DNA of 50,054 nt. Origin: Planctomycetota bacterium (GTDB taxonomy: Bacteria; Planctomycetota; Phycisphaerae; WQYP01). Below are positions 25,801 to 33,672 of this stretch, one piece after another. The notes under the pieces are model-generated. The model was not told where the DNA came from. It saw nothing but the letters and a program-made list of their open reading frames with translations, and ran no database searches. The DNA lies in assembly GCA_021805985.1 (NCBI GenBank), contig JAJZDN010000023.1, positions 1 to 50,054 on the forward strand. The letters run 5' to 3'. A program made the translations under genes and the position numbers. Within the stretch, counting starts at the first letter, position 1. Each line of letters opens with the position of its first letter.

Positions 25801-28668
25801 GGGCTTTGGGGCTTTGGCGTATCCGGGGATTTGCCGATCTTGCTGCTGCGCGTCAGTGACCGCGAACACCTGTCACTGGTGCGCCAGGTTTTACGCGCGC
25901 ACGCGTACTGGCGCTATAAGGGCTTGGCCGTGGACCTGGTGATATGGAATCAGGACACTTCCGGATACCGTCAGGAACTGCACGACCAGATTATGGCCGT
26001 CCTGGCATCAGGGCCGGATAGCAAGTTTGTGGATCAGCCCGGTGGTATTTTTATCCGCCGAGTTGACCAGATGTCCCCGGAAGATCGGTCCTTGATGCTG
26101 GCTGCCGCTGCGATCGTCATAAGTGACACTGTTGGAAGCCTTGCTGAAGCGTTGGATTCACATCGCGGCGATGCGGAACTTTCCACGCCCACTTTGGTAC
26201 CTGTTTCGCAGCCCATCAAAGAACCGTCGTGGCCTCCGTTAGCGCCCAGCGATTTATATCGTTTTAACGGTATAGGCGGTTTTACCCGCGATGCGCGGGA
26301 ATACGTCATGACCATTTCACCCCATGATATTCCGCCGGCCCCCTGGAGCAACGTGATTGCCGGGCGCGAAATTGGAACGGTGATTACAGAAAGCGGGGGC
26401 ATGTATACCTGGCGGGGAAACGCGCACGAGTATCGCCTTACACCGTGGTACGATGACCCGGTCACCGATGCTTCGGGCGAAGCGTTTTATATTCGGGATG
26501 ATCAGACCGGAGCTTTCTGGTCTCCCACCATGCTGCCGGCATTCGGCCGCAATCCCTGTCTGGTGCGGCACGGTTTTGGCTATAGTATTTTTGAACGGCG
26601 GGAGCAGGGCATCAGTTCGGAATTTGTCGTATACGCCGATATCAATGATTCGGTGAAGTACTATGTGCTGAAACTTAAAAACAACACGGACCGAACCCGA
26701 CGCCTGTCGGTATCCGGGTACTGGGAACTGACATTGGGCGAAAGCCGCGCTAAAAACGGCCCGCACGTTGTCACGGAAATGGACGAGCGCACCGGTGCCA
26801 TTCTGGCGCGCAATACATGGAGCAATGATTTCGGCGATTGTATTGCTTTTGCCCACATCAGCGAGAATCGCCGCAGCATCAGTGCTGATCGCACCGAATT
26901 TCTGGGGCGCAACGGTTCAACCCGGGCACCGGCAGCCATGCTGCGTCAGCGATTATCTGGAAATCTCGGTGCCGGATTGGACCCGTGCGCCGCGATCATG
27001 ACCAGCGTCGAACTTGCAGCGGGGGAACAGAAAGAAATCGTCTGGATCCTGGGTGCCGCCCAAGATCGCACACAGGCTCAAGCGATAATTGAGCGAGCCC
27101 GCACGCCCGCGGGCGCTCGCCGGGCGCTGGAGGCGGTGTGGCAATATTGGAATACCACTCTGGGGCGTATCTACCTTGAAACTCCAGATCCATCGGTGAA
27201 TGCTTTGGCCAATGGATGGCTGCTGTACCAGATCATCTCCTCACGAATCTGGGGGCGAAGCGGATTTTATCAGTCCGGCGGCGCTTACGGATTCCGGGAT
27301 CAGTTGCAGGACACCATGGCCGCCGCGTTGGCTCAACCAACGCTGCTGCGGGAACAGATACTTCTGGCGGCGGGACGGCAATTTGAGCAGGGAGATGTCC
27401 AGCACTGGTGGCATCCGCCCAATGGTCGTGGCGTGCGCACCAAATTTTCCGATGACCTGTTATGGCTGCCCCTGGCGGTTTGCCGGTATGTGGCCTTGAC
27501 GCGTGACACTGGAGTTCTGGATACATCCGTAGGATTTTTGCGCGGACCTGAAGTCGGCGAGCATGAGGAATCATGGTATGATTTACCACAAAATAGTGAT
27601 CAAACCGGGACACTCTACGAACACTGTCTGCGGGCGATCAAGCGATCTCTGCGCTTCGGTGAGCACGGATTACCGCTGATCGGGTGCGGTGACTGGAATG
27701 ATGGATTTAATCGTATCGGTCTGGCGGGCCGGGGTGAAAGTGTCTGGCTGGCATTCTTCCTGCGTACGGTATTGGCGGACATGCTGCCGCTGGCTCAAAG
27801 TCGGTCCGACCAGGCCACTGTTGATTTGTGCCGCCAGCATCTCACGGGCCTGGAAACCGCCATCGCAGCGCACTGCTGGGATGGGCAGTGGTATTTACGC
27901 GCCTTTTTTGATGATGGATCCCCCCTGGGTTCCGCCCAGAACACACAGTGTAAAATTGACTCACTTCCCCAAAGCTGGTCAGTGATCAGCAATACCGGGG
28001 ATCGGGTGCGGCAGAGGCAGGCCTTGGATGCGGTCGATAAACACCTGGTGCGGCGGGATACGAAACTTATCCAGTTGTTCGATCCACCCTTTGATCATCC
28101 GGATCTGGATCCCGGCTACATTGCCGGTTACCTCCCGGGCGTGCGTGAAAACGGCGGTCAATATACCCACGCGGCCATCTGGGCCATCATGGCGTTTGCC
28201 ATGGCGGGCCAGACCGACAAGGCGTGGGAATTATTTCATCTTATTAATCCGTTGAATCATTCCGACACACCGGAAAAAGTATCGGTATACCGCGTGGAAC
28301 CTTATGTCATGGCTGCGGATGTGTATGCCATGGCACCTTATCAGGGACGCGGCGGATGGACTTGGTATACCGGCTCGGCGGCGTGGACTTATCGCCTGAT
28401 CATTGAAACGTTCATTGGGTGGCAACAGAGCGGTGAGCAACTCTGGTTTGAACCGCGATTGCCCGCGAGCTGGGGTGAATTCCGTGTGCACTACCGATAT
28501 CGGGAAACGTTTTATCACATTACTTTTACCGCGGGCGGTAATATGGTGACAGAACTATCGGTAGATGGCGTGGTGCAAAGCAATCGTCGCATTGCGCTGG
28601 TAGACAATCGGCAGGATCATAAGGTCGTTGTAAAAATGGCTTACCAGCCGGACAAATCTGTGCCATAA
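19825..28668 (+). CDS. ndvB: Cyclic beta-1,2-glucan synthase (GT84-GH94 multidomain)
   Basis: At about 2,940 residues this matches the NdvB/ChvB family that starts, elongates and cyclises periplasmic beta-1,2-glucan from UDP-glucose. An N-terminal region leads to a first membrane pair near 445-500. The cytoplasmic GT84 domain has a catalytic TLDADT at ~652-657 and RRHRW at ~799-803. More membrane segments follow near 850-1030, then the GH94-like region with HHEGMS near 1590. The C-terminal GH94 (phosphorylase-like) domain contains GDWNDG near 2623, where the catalytic acid lies. The first in-frame start is TTG 19825; ATG 19858 (MRHYNW) is an alternative, and neither has a clear ribosome-binding site. 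Cyclic glucans serve in osmoadaptation and host interaction in alpha-proteobacteria; the role here is unknown. Confidence 0.95.
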   Translation: MIAWIAAFGQGMRHYNWSHYLGNNRGQWLRVLFQLGPSGAGPAVQTEEPLRAELLGISQLEQLAEELAKEHQVQPSGAPEILLARLAENNVVLTQAYELISDAVASGQIIAPASEWLLDNFYLVEEQIRLIQRHFPKGYSVKLPWLRNGPRAGYPRVYDLILRLISHLDGRVDGEALDRFLAAYQRVATLSLGELWAVPIMLRLALVENLRRVAAEIAKARHQRNSANYWANQLIDAAEKTPDDTIVALAAMVKAEPPLSSAFITELVRRLQGQNASLALALNWISQLVARSSETLELLVQRQSRRQAADQISMGNCFGSLRFIDATDWRNFVESQSAVETTLREDPAGIYAAMDFQTRDTYRHIIENLASSNLLSEMLPARTAVDLAANALKTRPLTDRQCHVGYYLAGDGLEQLEQELKIKVPLRQKLTRWARKCPLALYTGVVALVTISLTVPLVMTVSTHWWLALIVGVLALFPISQFSLVLVHYAASLIISPQTLPRMDYSKNVPDSCRTLIAVPCLADNEAEIQDLLESLEVRYLANRDPNLFFALVSDLGDAPQQVTPEDETLLSKMVDGIEMLNKKYGHADTGPFCLFHRPRRYNAGERLWMGYERKRGKLEDLINVLRSDQQDAFLVVIGELGVLRTAKYLITLDADTQLPRGTAAELISTMAHPLNQAIINPRTGLVEEGYGILQPRVAINLPSSQRSLFSLLFAGDPGIDPYTRAVSEVYQDLFGEGSFIGKGILDIDVFHRIMHRRLPENLILSHDLLEGCHLRSGLASDILIFEDHPWHFGAEISRRHRWIRGDWQIAGWLFPWVPAAGRMWRSNKLSMLSRWKILDNLRRSCTAPAVVVLLLIAWLILPDPGVWTLSLAAAIAGPGLLTALWELTRKSPELPLETHCRLWGLSFGRQIVVSALELTFLAFQAALNADAIVRSLLRMGITHRRLLQWRTSSAVQRTVSSSLSRTFLSMWTGPVIAVAAFCTLATLRRPVILDAVPLLLLWLISPMAAWILSHPIVITAPEMDGETQHFLRMTARRTWRYFEQYVTADDHHLPPDNFQEYPVPVLARRTSPTNIGIGLLANLAALDFGWISCGTFVLRSRGTLATMETLKRYQGHFFNWYATDTLEPLEPRYVSTVDSGNLAADLLLMRYALAEMADAPLIPPRFNEGILDTLLALKHEAGCMGPPRETQPAPDPIHKQKIQTASDQLFELYAHSPHRLRDILDQLRRGRDIIEGLNRSAQGGGSIQQTWWISALEAVHRDFIDDITQSAPWILLPPLGGAKTTTSGKNANAYAELCRIMRELENNDGLSAMAELCRRAIALTALLSGHAGATPEMLSSHLPGNLQRGLRHIEDRLTSLRDMQHQCSAMAKMDFGMLFVRSRKLFSIGFRVSENRLDAGFYDLLASEARLTTYIAIITGQIPQESWFALGRQLTSLGGRVALLSWSGSMFEYLMPLLIMPNYQGSLLDQTMRAVVDRNIEYGRERGIPWGVSESGYNATDAQRNYQYKAFGVPGLGFKRRLSEDLVIAPYATVLALMVRPLPAWRNMLRLEQEGQMGDCGFYEAIDYTPQRAVKAGLPATVRSFMVHHEGMSLLSLTAFLLNQPMQRRFLADPLLRSGDLLLQEKPPKVQPIYPHSVEVAESRRPVSEEALTWRVYTTAQTPEPEVQLLSNGRYHLMITAAGGSRSIWNNLALTRWHADFTRDNWGLFCYLKDLESGNWWSATVQPTLRRGQNYEATFSEGKAEFRRRDGQIEMFMQVTVSPEDDIELRRISLTNHGTVARRIELTTYAEVVLALPAADAAHPAYGNLFVQTHAEPEFHTLLATRRARGHDEHPPWMMHMVTVHRTPDPPFSYQTDRAAFLGRGRSTVSPKAMDQTGPLPNIDGAVLDPAFSIRREFVIQPNATVTVDVVLGAAATREQIEILYHRYHDHRFTDRVLELAWSHNQVLLRQLNATDAEAQVFGRLASSLLFPGPRFRAGAEVIRQNQRGQSGLWGFGVSGDLPILLLRVSDREHLSLVRQVLRAHAYWRYKGLAVDLVIWNQDTSGYRQELHDQIMAVLASGPDSKFVDQPGGIFIRRVDQMSPEDRSLMLAAAAIVISDTVGSLAEALDSHRGDAELSTPTLVPVSQPIKEPSWPPLAPSDLYRFNGIGGFTRDAREYVMTISPHDIPPAPWSNVIAGREIGTVITESGGMYTWRGNAHEYRLTPWYDDPVTDASGEAFYIRDDQTGAFWSPTMLPAFGRNPCLVRHGFGYSIFERREQGISSEFVVYADINDSVKYYVLKLKNNTDRTRRLSVSGYWELTLGESRAKNGPHVVTEMDERTGAILARNTWSNDFGDCIAFAHISENRRSISADRTEFLGRNGSTRAPAAMLRQRLSGNLGAGLDPCAAIMTSVELAAGEQKEIVWILGAAQDRTQAQAIIERARTPAGARRALEAVWQYWNTTLGRIYLETPDPSVNALANGWLLYQIISSRIWGRSGFYQSGGAYGFRDQLQDTMAAALAQPTLLREQILLAAGRQFEQGDVQHWWHPPNGRGVRTKFSDDLLWLPLAVCRYVALTRDTGVLDTSVGFLRGPEVGEHEESWYDLPQNSDQTGTLYEHCLRAIKRSLRFGEHGLPLIGCGDWNDGFNRIGLAGRGESVWLAFFLRTVLADMLPLAQSRSDQATVDLCRQHLTGLETAIAAHCWDGQWYLRAFFDDGSPLGSAQNTQCKIDSLPQSWSVISNTGDRVRQRQALDAVDKHLVRRDTKLIQLFDPPFDHPDLDPGYIAGYLPGVRENGGQYTHAAIWAIMAFAMAGQTDKAWELFHLINPLNHSDTPEKVSVYRVEPYVMAADVYAMAPYQGRGGWTWYTGSAAWTYRLIIETFIGWQQSGEQLWFEPRLPASWGEFRVHYRYRETFYHITFTAGGNMVTELSVDGVVQSNRRIALVDNRQDHKVVVKMAYQPDKSVP

Positions 28669-28676
28669 TAGTTGGC

Positions 28677-29654
28677 ATGGGTCAGGACTTTGAACTTGTC
28701 GAGCCTGCGGATCGTGGGCTTATCAGCCGGGGCATTGACTGCATTCTTTCCCAGGCGGAGGGTAGCTGGTCCGGGGTGTCTTTTGATCTGGCTGACCGGC
28801 GAAGTGCATTTGACGACTATTGTCTGCGCCATAAGGTTGATACCTCCCGGCAGATTCTGGCCATGCGGGATCAGCGCATTATTGGGGCGTGCCTCTGGGT
28901 GCCCACCCCGGGACGAACTGCCTTATTCTACGCACCCCAAACCGCACCCCGAGACACCATCACTTACGCCGCACAGGTGCAGTGCATCCGCCGGGCCACC
29001 GTCGGGGCGCATACGGCCGGCATGGCTCTGGGACAGGTTATTCTAACGGCCGATGCCCAGGCCATGGCAGGGTTGTATCGTCAGGCGGATTTTTCAGATT
29101 TAGCAACCCTGCTGTATATGCGGCGCAGCCGACCGCTATTTCAACCGACATTTGAACTGCCGCCGGAATATCACCTCGTCACGTATACGCCGCAGCGGCG
29201 CAGGGAATTCGCCCAGAGTATCGAGGCCAGTTACCATCAGACTCTGGATTGTCCCAGCCTAAGTGGCCTGCGTCCGATGGACGATGTTATCAACGGCCAC
29301 CAAGCGGGCGGCTTTGATCCAGAACTTTGGTATTTACTGAAACGAAACGACGAAAACATCGGCGTGCTGTTGATGGCGCATCGCTGGGAATCCGCCACAC
29401 TGGAGCTGGTTTACCTTGGACTGACCATGGGCAGCCGGCGCATGGGACTTGGTGCGCAGCTTATGGAGCTCGTCCTGCTGACGGCGATGCGGGTGCAGGC
29501 GGCCAGCGTTATGCTGGCGGTAGATCGCGATAATACACCCGCTGTGCATCTATATCGCAAGCTCCGATTTGGACAAACCGCGCAGCGCATGGTTCTGATT
29601 CATACGCTTCAAGACGCAAGCTGTCCCGGCACCAGTTCGAAGAACGCCATGTAA
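28677..29654 (+). CDS. GNAT-family N-acetyltransferase
   Basis: The C-terminal ~140 residues form a GNAT domain. Acetyl-CoA binding motif A reads GLTMGSRRMGLGAQLMELVL, and the following AVDRDNTPAVHLYRKLRFG is the typical C-terminal motif. The N-terminal ~170 residues look like a second, degenerate GNAT fold, giving a tandem GNAT of 325 residues. The gene starts eight bases after the cyclic glucan synthase stop and is probably co-transcribed with it. One speculative role is modification of the glucan or of a regulator; the substrate is unknown. Confidence 0.82.
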   Translation: MGQDFELVEPADRGLISRGIDCILSQAEGSWSGVSFDLADRRSAFDDYCLRHKVDTSRQILAMRDQRIIGACLWVPTPGRTALFYAPQTAPRDTITYAAQVQCIRRATVGAHTAGMALGQVILTADAQAMAGLYRQADFSDLATLLYMRRSRPLFQPTFELPPEYHLVTYTPQRRREFAQSIEASYHQTLDCPSLSGLRPMDDVINGHQAGGFDPELWYLLKRNDENIGVLLMAHRWESATLELVYLGLTMGSRRMGLGAQLMELVLLTAMRVQAASVMLAVDRDNTPAVHLYRKLRFGQTAQRMVLIHTLQDASCPGTSSKNAM

Positions 29655-29928
29655 ACACCGATAAACATGGCCAATAGGACACATTGTCCTGTTCTTCCGG
29701 CAGTTATCCACAATATTTTGCATACCGTGTGTGTAAGACGTGAATAAAGATTTTTTTTGATTCATAAGTGCTTGTGCGGCTTGCCTTCTGATGATTGTGG
29801 AAAAGAAAATGGTGAAAATGCTATTGAGTCTTTGGATAAAAACTGTTTAATAGTGGAATGTAATTCGTGCTTGCCCGGATGAGGCAAGTTCGCTTTCAAT
29901 AAATCCCGGCGATGGACCGCCGGACGCT
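29655..29928. other. Candidate replication origin upstream of dnaA
   Basis: TTATCCACA at 29704-29712 is a perfect DnaA box, and TTTTCCACA (minus strand, 29796-29804) fits the TTWTNCACA consensus. A one-mismatch box TTATCCAAA (minus strand) lies at 29831-29839. AT-rich tracts follow, including an eight-T run near 29752-29759. An inverted repeat AGGACACATTGTCCT lies at about 29676-29690. The arrangement next to dnaA suggests oriC, dnaA autoregulation, or both. Confidence 0.6.
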
Positions 29929-30009
29929 GTGAAGAACCAAGACGGTTCGTTGTTGTTGCTCAACAGCCGTGAATGGGTTTGTCACCGGATGTCCGGAAAG
30001 GAGTCGCTT

Positions 30010-31422
30010 GTGTCTGTTCTGATGCTGGAAGAAACCGCGGTAGATTCAAACCCCTGCCGGGCCATTCAAAAATATCTCCAAACGCGCGTGGGTGATTTGC
30101 GCTTTGAACAGTGGTTCGCGGCACCAGCCCATTGGCAGTTCACGGATGCGACATTGACGATTCGCGTGGTCAATGCATTTTCCGCCAAGTGGATTCGCGA
30201 CAAATTCATGGACGATCTTCGATGGGCCACCGAAGAATCGCTGGGATTCCCGGTCACCATCCTTATCGAAGCGGCGGAATCTTCTCCGGTGTGCCCGCCG
30301 CCGGCCAAAGTAACACCGCCTGCGGCACCCGCACCGGCAGCAGGAACTTTGTCTCTTAACGACGCTTACACGCTGGATGAGTTTGTGGTCGGTCCGACCA
30401 ATCAGCTCGCTTATAAATGCGCCTGCACCGTGGCGGAAGAACCTCGCCGACATTATAGTCCGCTGTTTATTCATGGCGATTGCGGATTGGGAAAAACCCA
30501 CTTGCTTCAGGGCATTTGCCGGCGTTTTCAGGCGTCGCATCCCAAAAAGAAATGGCTGTATATCACCGGCGAACAATTCACCAATGATTATCTTGATAGT
30601 ATTCGGCTACATCGCACAGAGGCGTTTCGCCGTCGTGTCCGGCAGGTGGATTTGCTGGTGGTGGACGATGTGCACTTTTTCATGAATAAAAAACATACGC
30701 AGGAAGAATTCCTGCACACGTTTAATGCCATGGACGCCGTCGGACGGCAGGTGGTGTTGTCCAGTGACTGTGCCCCCCGCAACATTTCCGCCTTGACCGA
30801 CGCGTTAAGCACCCGCTTTTCCAGCGGCATGGTGGCCCGCGTTGATTCCCCGGATTTGCCCACGCGGCTGGACATTCTTCGCAGACTTGCAGCACGCCGC
30901 GACTGGCAGACAGACGATGCCATGCTCATGCGCCTGGCGCAGCAGCCGGTTGCCAGTGTGCGCGAACTTCAGGGACTTCTGGTGCAGGCCGTGGCTGTAG
31001 CGCAGTTATGCCGTACGCAGGGGGTGGGCAATTCGGCGAATAATATGCAAAGTGCTCTAAGCGGTATTCGAGATCACATGAACTTTTCCACACCGCCGAG
31101 TGTTGAGCGCGTCATTCAAACCTGCGCCGAACATTTTTCCATCACCGCGGAACTCATCACCGGCTCATCAAAACATCGCATCGCTTCTACTGCGCGATCC
31201 ATAGCAATGCATCTGGTACGCCTGCACACCCACATGAGCTACCCGGATATTGCGCGTGCCTTTGACCGCCGCAACCATTCAACGGTGATCGGGGCCTGCA
31301 ATCGGGTAGACGAACACATTGCCCAAAGCCATATGGTCTCCTGGACCGCCTCTGACGGCCCACGCCACCAGTCCATAGCGGAGGCACTGCATACGATCAC
31401 CGCTCGCTTGCGCCGGCCGTAA
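30010..31422 (+). CDS. dnaA: Chromosomal replication initiator DnaA
   Basis: DnaA binds boxes at oriC, melts the origin and loads the helicase. Domain I is seen at the start (AIQKYLQTRVGDLRFEQWF), then a short Pro/Ala-rich domain II. Domain III is the AAA+ module, with Walker A GDCGLGKTHLL at about 156-166 and Walker B LLVVDDVHF near 219. The domain IV signature is ARAFDRRNHSTVIGACNRV (~416-434). The usual Walker A GxxGxGKT is kept although its second residue is Asp rather than Gly. I place the start at GTG 30010, six bases after AAAGGAG; an open frame extends upstream to 29929. The product is 470 residues. No dnaN follows, which is unusual in most phyla. Confidence 0.96.
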   Translation: MSVLMLEETAVDSNPCRAIQKYLQTRVGDLRFEQWFAAPAHWQFTDATLTIRVVNAFSAKWIRDKFMDDLRWATEESLGFPVTILIEAAESSPVCPPPAKVTPPAAPAPAAGTLSLNDAYTLDEFVVGPTNQLAYKCACTVAEEPRRHYSPLFIHGDCGLGKTHLLQGICRRFQASHPKKKWLYITGEQFTNDYLDSIRLHRTEAFRRRVRQVDLLVVDDVHFFMNKKHTQEEFLHTFNAMDAVGRQVVLSSDCAPRNISALTDALSTRFSSGMVARVDSPDLPTRLDILRRLAARRDWQTDDAMLMRLAQQPVASVRELQGLLVQAVAVAQLCRTQGVGNSANNMQSALSGIRDHMNFSTPPSVERVIQTCAEHFSITAELITGSSKHRIASTARSIAMHLVRLHTHMSYPDIARAFDRRNHSTVIGACNRVDEHIAQSHMVSWTASDGPRHQSIAEALHTITARLRRP

Positions 31423-31814
31423 CCGTTCACGACCATACCAATTAGGGGGTCGCGCAACGGCGCACCGCGTCGAAATTTACGTCTCGGGGGATGCCCCCCC
31501 ATTGTGGTGCAGGCTTCCAGCCTGCTCGACCGGATCTCCATGAACGGCTACCGGCGGCCTCGATGGGGCAAAGCCGCCTCCAACCGCCTTCAACGCGATA
31601 GGCATTTACCATTTCACGACCCGCCGTTTTTGTGACCGCCCTTGGAATCGACGGATGTCACCCTTTCGTGTGCCGACAACCTCACGGCTTCTACCACCGC
31701 TGGGATAGCTTCCCGGTCGCAACGACCTTTACCGGGGCTAGACTTGCACTCGCTGGAACTCATCGACTTTGCACGGCACACCCCCGCCAATCCGCCGCCC
31801 CTGTGGGGTGAATT
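31423..31814 (-). other. Structured-RNA-like relic, possible group II intron 5' part
   Basis: Read on the minus strand from about 31800, the DNA is rich in short complementary blocks and GTGCAAGTC/GAAGC-type motifs: GTTCCAGCGAGTGCAAGTC, then a GGTCGTTGCGACC hairpin, then GGCACACGAAAGGGTGAC. This pattern resembles domain I of bacterial group II introns. No reverse transcriptase, domain V or catalytic AGC-triad hairpin was found, so at most it is a 5' remnant. A palindrome GCAGGCTTCCAGCCTGC lies at 31509-31525. No protein gene is convincing on either strand. Confidence 0.35.
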
Positions 31815-32561
31815 TTATTTCTCTTTCTTTCCGGAAGTTGCTTCGTTGTTACCCTTTAAAGCCGCAACCAGCAGTCTACGAAGAGTGTGATTTATTGTTC
31901 CGTTTGGCCCGGCGAGCTCTTCCATTGACGCTTCGAGGAGTTGGTTAGCTTTATCACTCACCGATCGATGGATGGCCGGGGTATCCCTACCACCCCATCC
32001 ATCAGAAATGATCTGCTCCCTGCAGGTCTCGCCAAAGTCAACAAGGCAGCTCTCCATTAACATGAATGCGCGCAGGGCCAACACCACGCGTGGATCCCAG
32101 TCCCGGTTAAACGGCGCGCAGGCCATATCATGGACCCATAACAGGAATTTTGCGGACTCCATCTTGTAGTAGAATCCGAGGGATTCCACGCTCTGATATA
32201 AAAGGGCACACGACTCTGGAATCGCCTCGTAGCCTGTGGAGACTCGGTGAGCCTCAGCGTATATATGTAATGCCGAGCAATAACATAATATTAGCGGATC
32301 CCTAATTCCCTCCCGATGCTTCAGGACACTCTCCATCATCCAGCCGAATTTTCCATGGAATGCCTGCGGAAATGCCAAGGATTCGAGCGGTGCCGTAACA
32401 TCACGCATGGTCAACTCTCCCTCTCGCCCCCAGTCTTCGGGCGTAGTCGTCCGAATTAGTTCCTCCAGGTGCCGCTGGTCAATCGATCTGAATAATGCGA
32501 GAAATGTTGCTTCGGAGAAACCGCCGATCGCGCTGAGGAGAATTCGGGGACTTATAAGCAT
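31815..32561 (-). CDS. Hypothetical protein (248 aa) downstream of RHS relic
   Basis: I do not recognise this protein. It has a good start (AGGAG seven bases before ATG 32561), no signal peptide or membrane segment, and an alpha-helical, acidic-rich composition (SALHIYAEAHRVSTGYEAIP). It ends in a lysine-rich tail, KGNNEATSGKKEK. It lies on the same strand as, and just downstream of, an RHS-repeat fragment. In RHS loci the gene after the toxin tip commonly encodes its immunity protein, so that is one hypothesis. It is equally possible that it is an unrelated orphan. Confidence 0.6.
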   Translation of the reverse strand: MLISPRILLSAIGGFSEATFLALFRSIDQRHLEELIRTTTPEDWGREGELTMRDVTAPLESLAFPQAFHGKFGWMMESVLKHREGIRDPLILCYCSALHIYAEAHRVSTGYEAIPESCALLYQSVESLGFYYKMESAKFLLWVHDMACAPFNRDWDPRVVLALRAFMLMESCLVDFGETCREQIISDGWGGRDTPAIHRSVSDKANQLLEASMEELAGPNGTINHTLRRLLVAALKGNNEATSGKKEK

Positions 32562-32674
32562 GTGTAGGCTCCTGATGAAATGTTCGCCGATAGTGAGATT
32601 TCTGCCCGAAATCGCGCAACGTTAATCAGTCAACTGAACAAGCGGGTCTCGGGATACAGGTCTTACTTGCCTCC

Positions 32675-33205
32675 TCACAGTTCGCGACTGCCCGCCATGC
32701 CTGTTGCATTGCTCCTAAATGGTCTTTCGTAGTTGGGATAATGATGTCGCATCCCGCGTTGATGTAAGCAGAACGCCGAGTTGCCCACGCCGTCGAGATT
32801 CCAGTTTTCCTGGGTGTTACTGCCCGGTAGTGCATTGGCTGCGGTTATGCCGCCACCACCGTTGTTTTGATAGCCCCCGGTGCTGTTCAGCGTGCCGCGC
32901 TGATATTGCAACAGTCTGTTAATGGAATCGGCGTTGTTGCCATTGGCAGTATCACGGGCAAACGTGGTCTGGCCTAAGCCGTTGTACTGGAAGCTCTGGG
33001 CAGTGGTGCCGCCGATGCCCGATGCCGGTGCGATGGATTTATTTGTCTTTCGGCTCATAGGATCCCAAGTGTTGGAGAACTTCGATCCATTGCAATCGGT
33101 GAATTGTACCACATTGCTTGCGGTGTTGTAAGTAAAACTTTCGGAAAATACAAAGTTTTTTCCACAGGGACGGGGGCCGCCTGAGCGGGCGCGGAGCAAC
33201 CGCAT
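32675..33205 (-). pseudogene. RHS/YD-repeat protein fragment
   Basis: The reverse strand encodes about 120 residues of YD-repeat sequence: YNTASNVVQFTDCNGSKFSN, the WDPMSRKTN block, FQYNGLGQTTFARDTANGNN, and NWNLDGVGN. These units belong to RHS or YD-repeat cell-surface proteins and polymorphic toxins. The frame lacks a start and the surrounding ~2000-residue protein, and it ends in non-repeat residues after VGNSAF. It is a fragment of a much larger gene, truncated at both ends. The ATG at the 5' edge is not a real start. Confidence 0.75.
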
Positions 33206-33672
33206 ACACAGCGGTTACTCGGTCATATTCCGCAAGTTGGTAGGCACCTTACCGACGCTGCGATCAATGAGCGATGTTCAAGGGAAAATTCGCTTTGAAA
33301 ATTCGCTGGATAATCCGCGGTTTGGCTTGCCCGGGAATGTCGCCCGGACGCCCGGCGAATCAGATTCCTTGCGGAATCACAGTATTACGGCCCCGGGACC
33401 CAGCGGGAACCTTTTTGCGGCCAGGGCCGAAATAACGCTGAATAAGGGGCAACATCGCAGCGACTGATCCCGGCGCGTCGGGAGTGTCCTACCGCCGGCA
33501 AAGGCGGCGGGGGTTGTGAAGTTTTTCCGCACAGCGGTGTGGAGAGGAAGTATTGCCGCAAAAAGCCTCCCTCTGACTCCCTCTGCCGTGACGTTCGCGG
33601 TTTTGGCCGATACACTATGCTGGGCAACGCAGCAATCTGAATTGCCGATTGAAAGGCGCATTTGGAGATTTT
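33206..33672. other. Intergenic region upstream of xylB
   Basis: No gene is evident. The stretch holds one REP-like element at 33491-33520 (ACCGCCGGCAAAGGCGGCGG, then GGGTTGTGAA). A direct repeat CTCCCTCTG occurs twice near 33569-33587. The xylB ribosome-binding site lies at 33664-33667. Confidence 0.5.
33491..33520. repeat. REP-like hairpin element, diverged copy
   Basis: A degenerate member of the intergenic palindrome family. It keeps the CCGGCAAAG core and the TTGTGAA tail but has GGCGG in place of CCGGCGG. Confidence 0.4.

Noticed and set aside
30010-31422. Reading DnaA as a paralogue such as Hda or DnaC
   Set aside because: The full domain IV signature and domain I are present, which Hda and DnaC lack.
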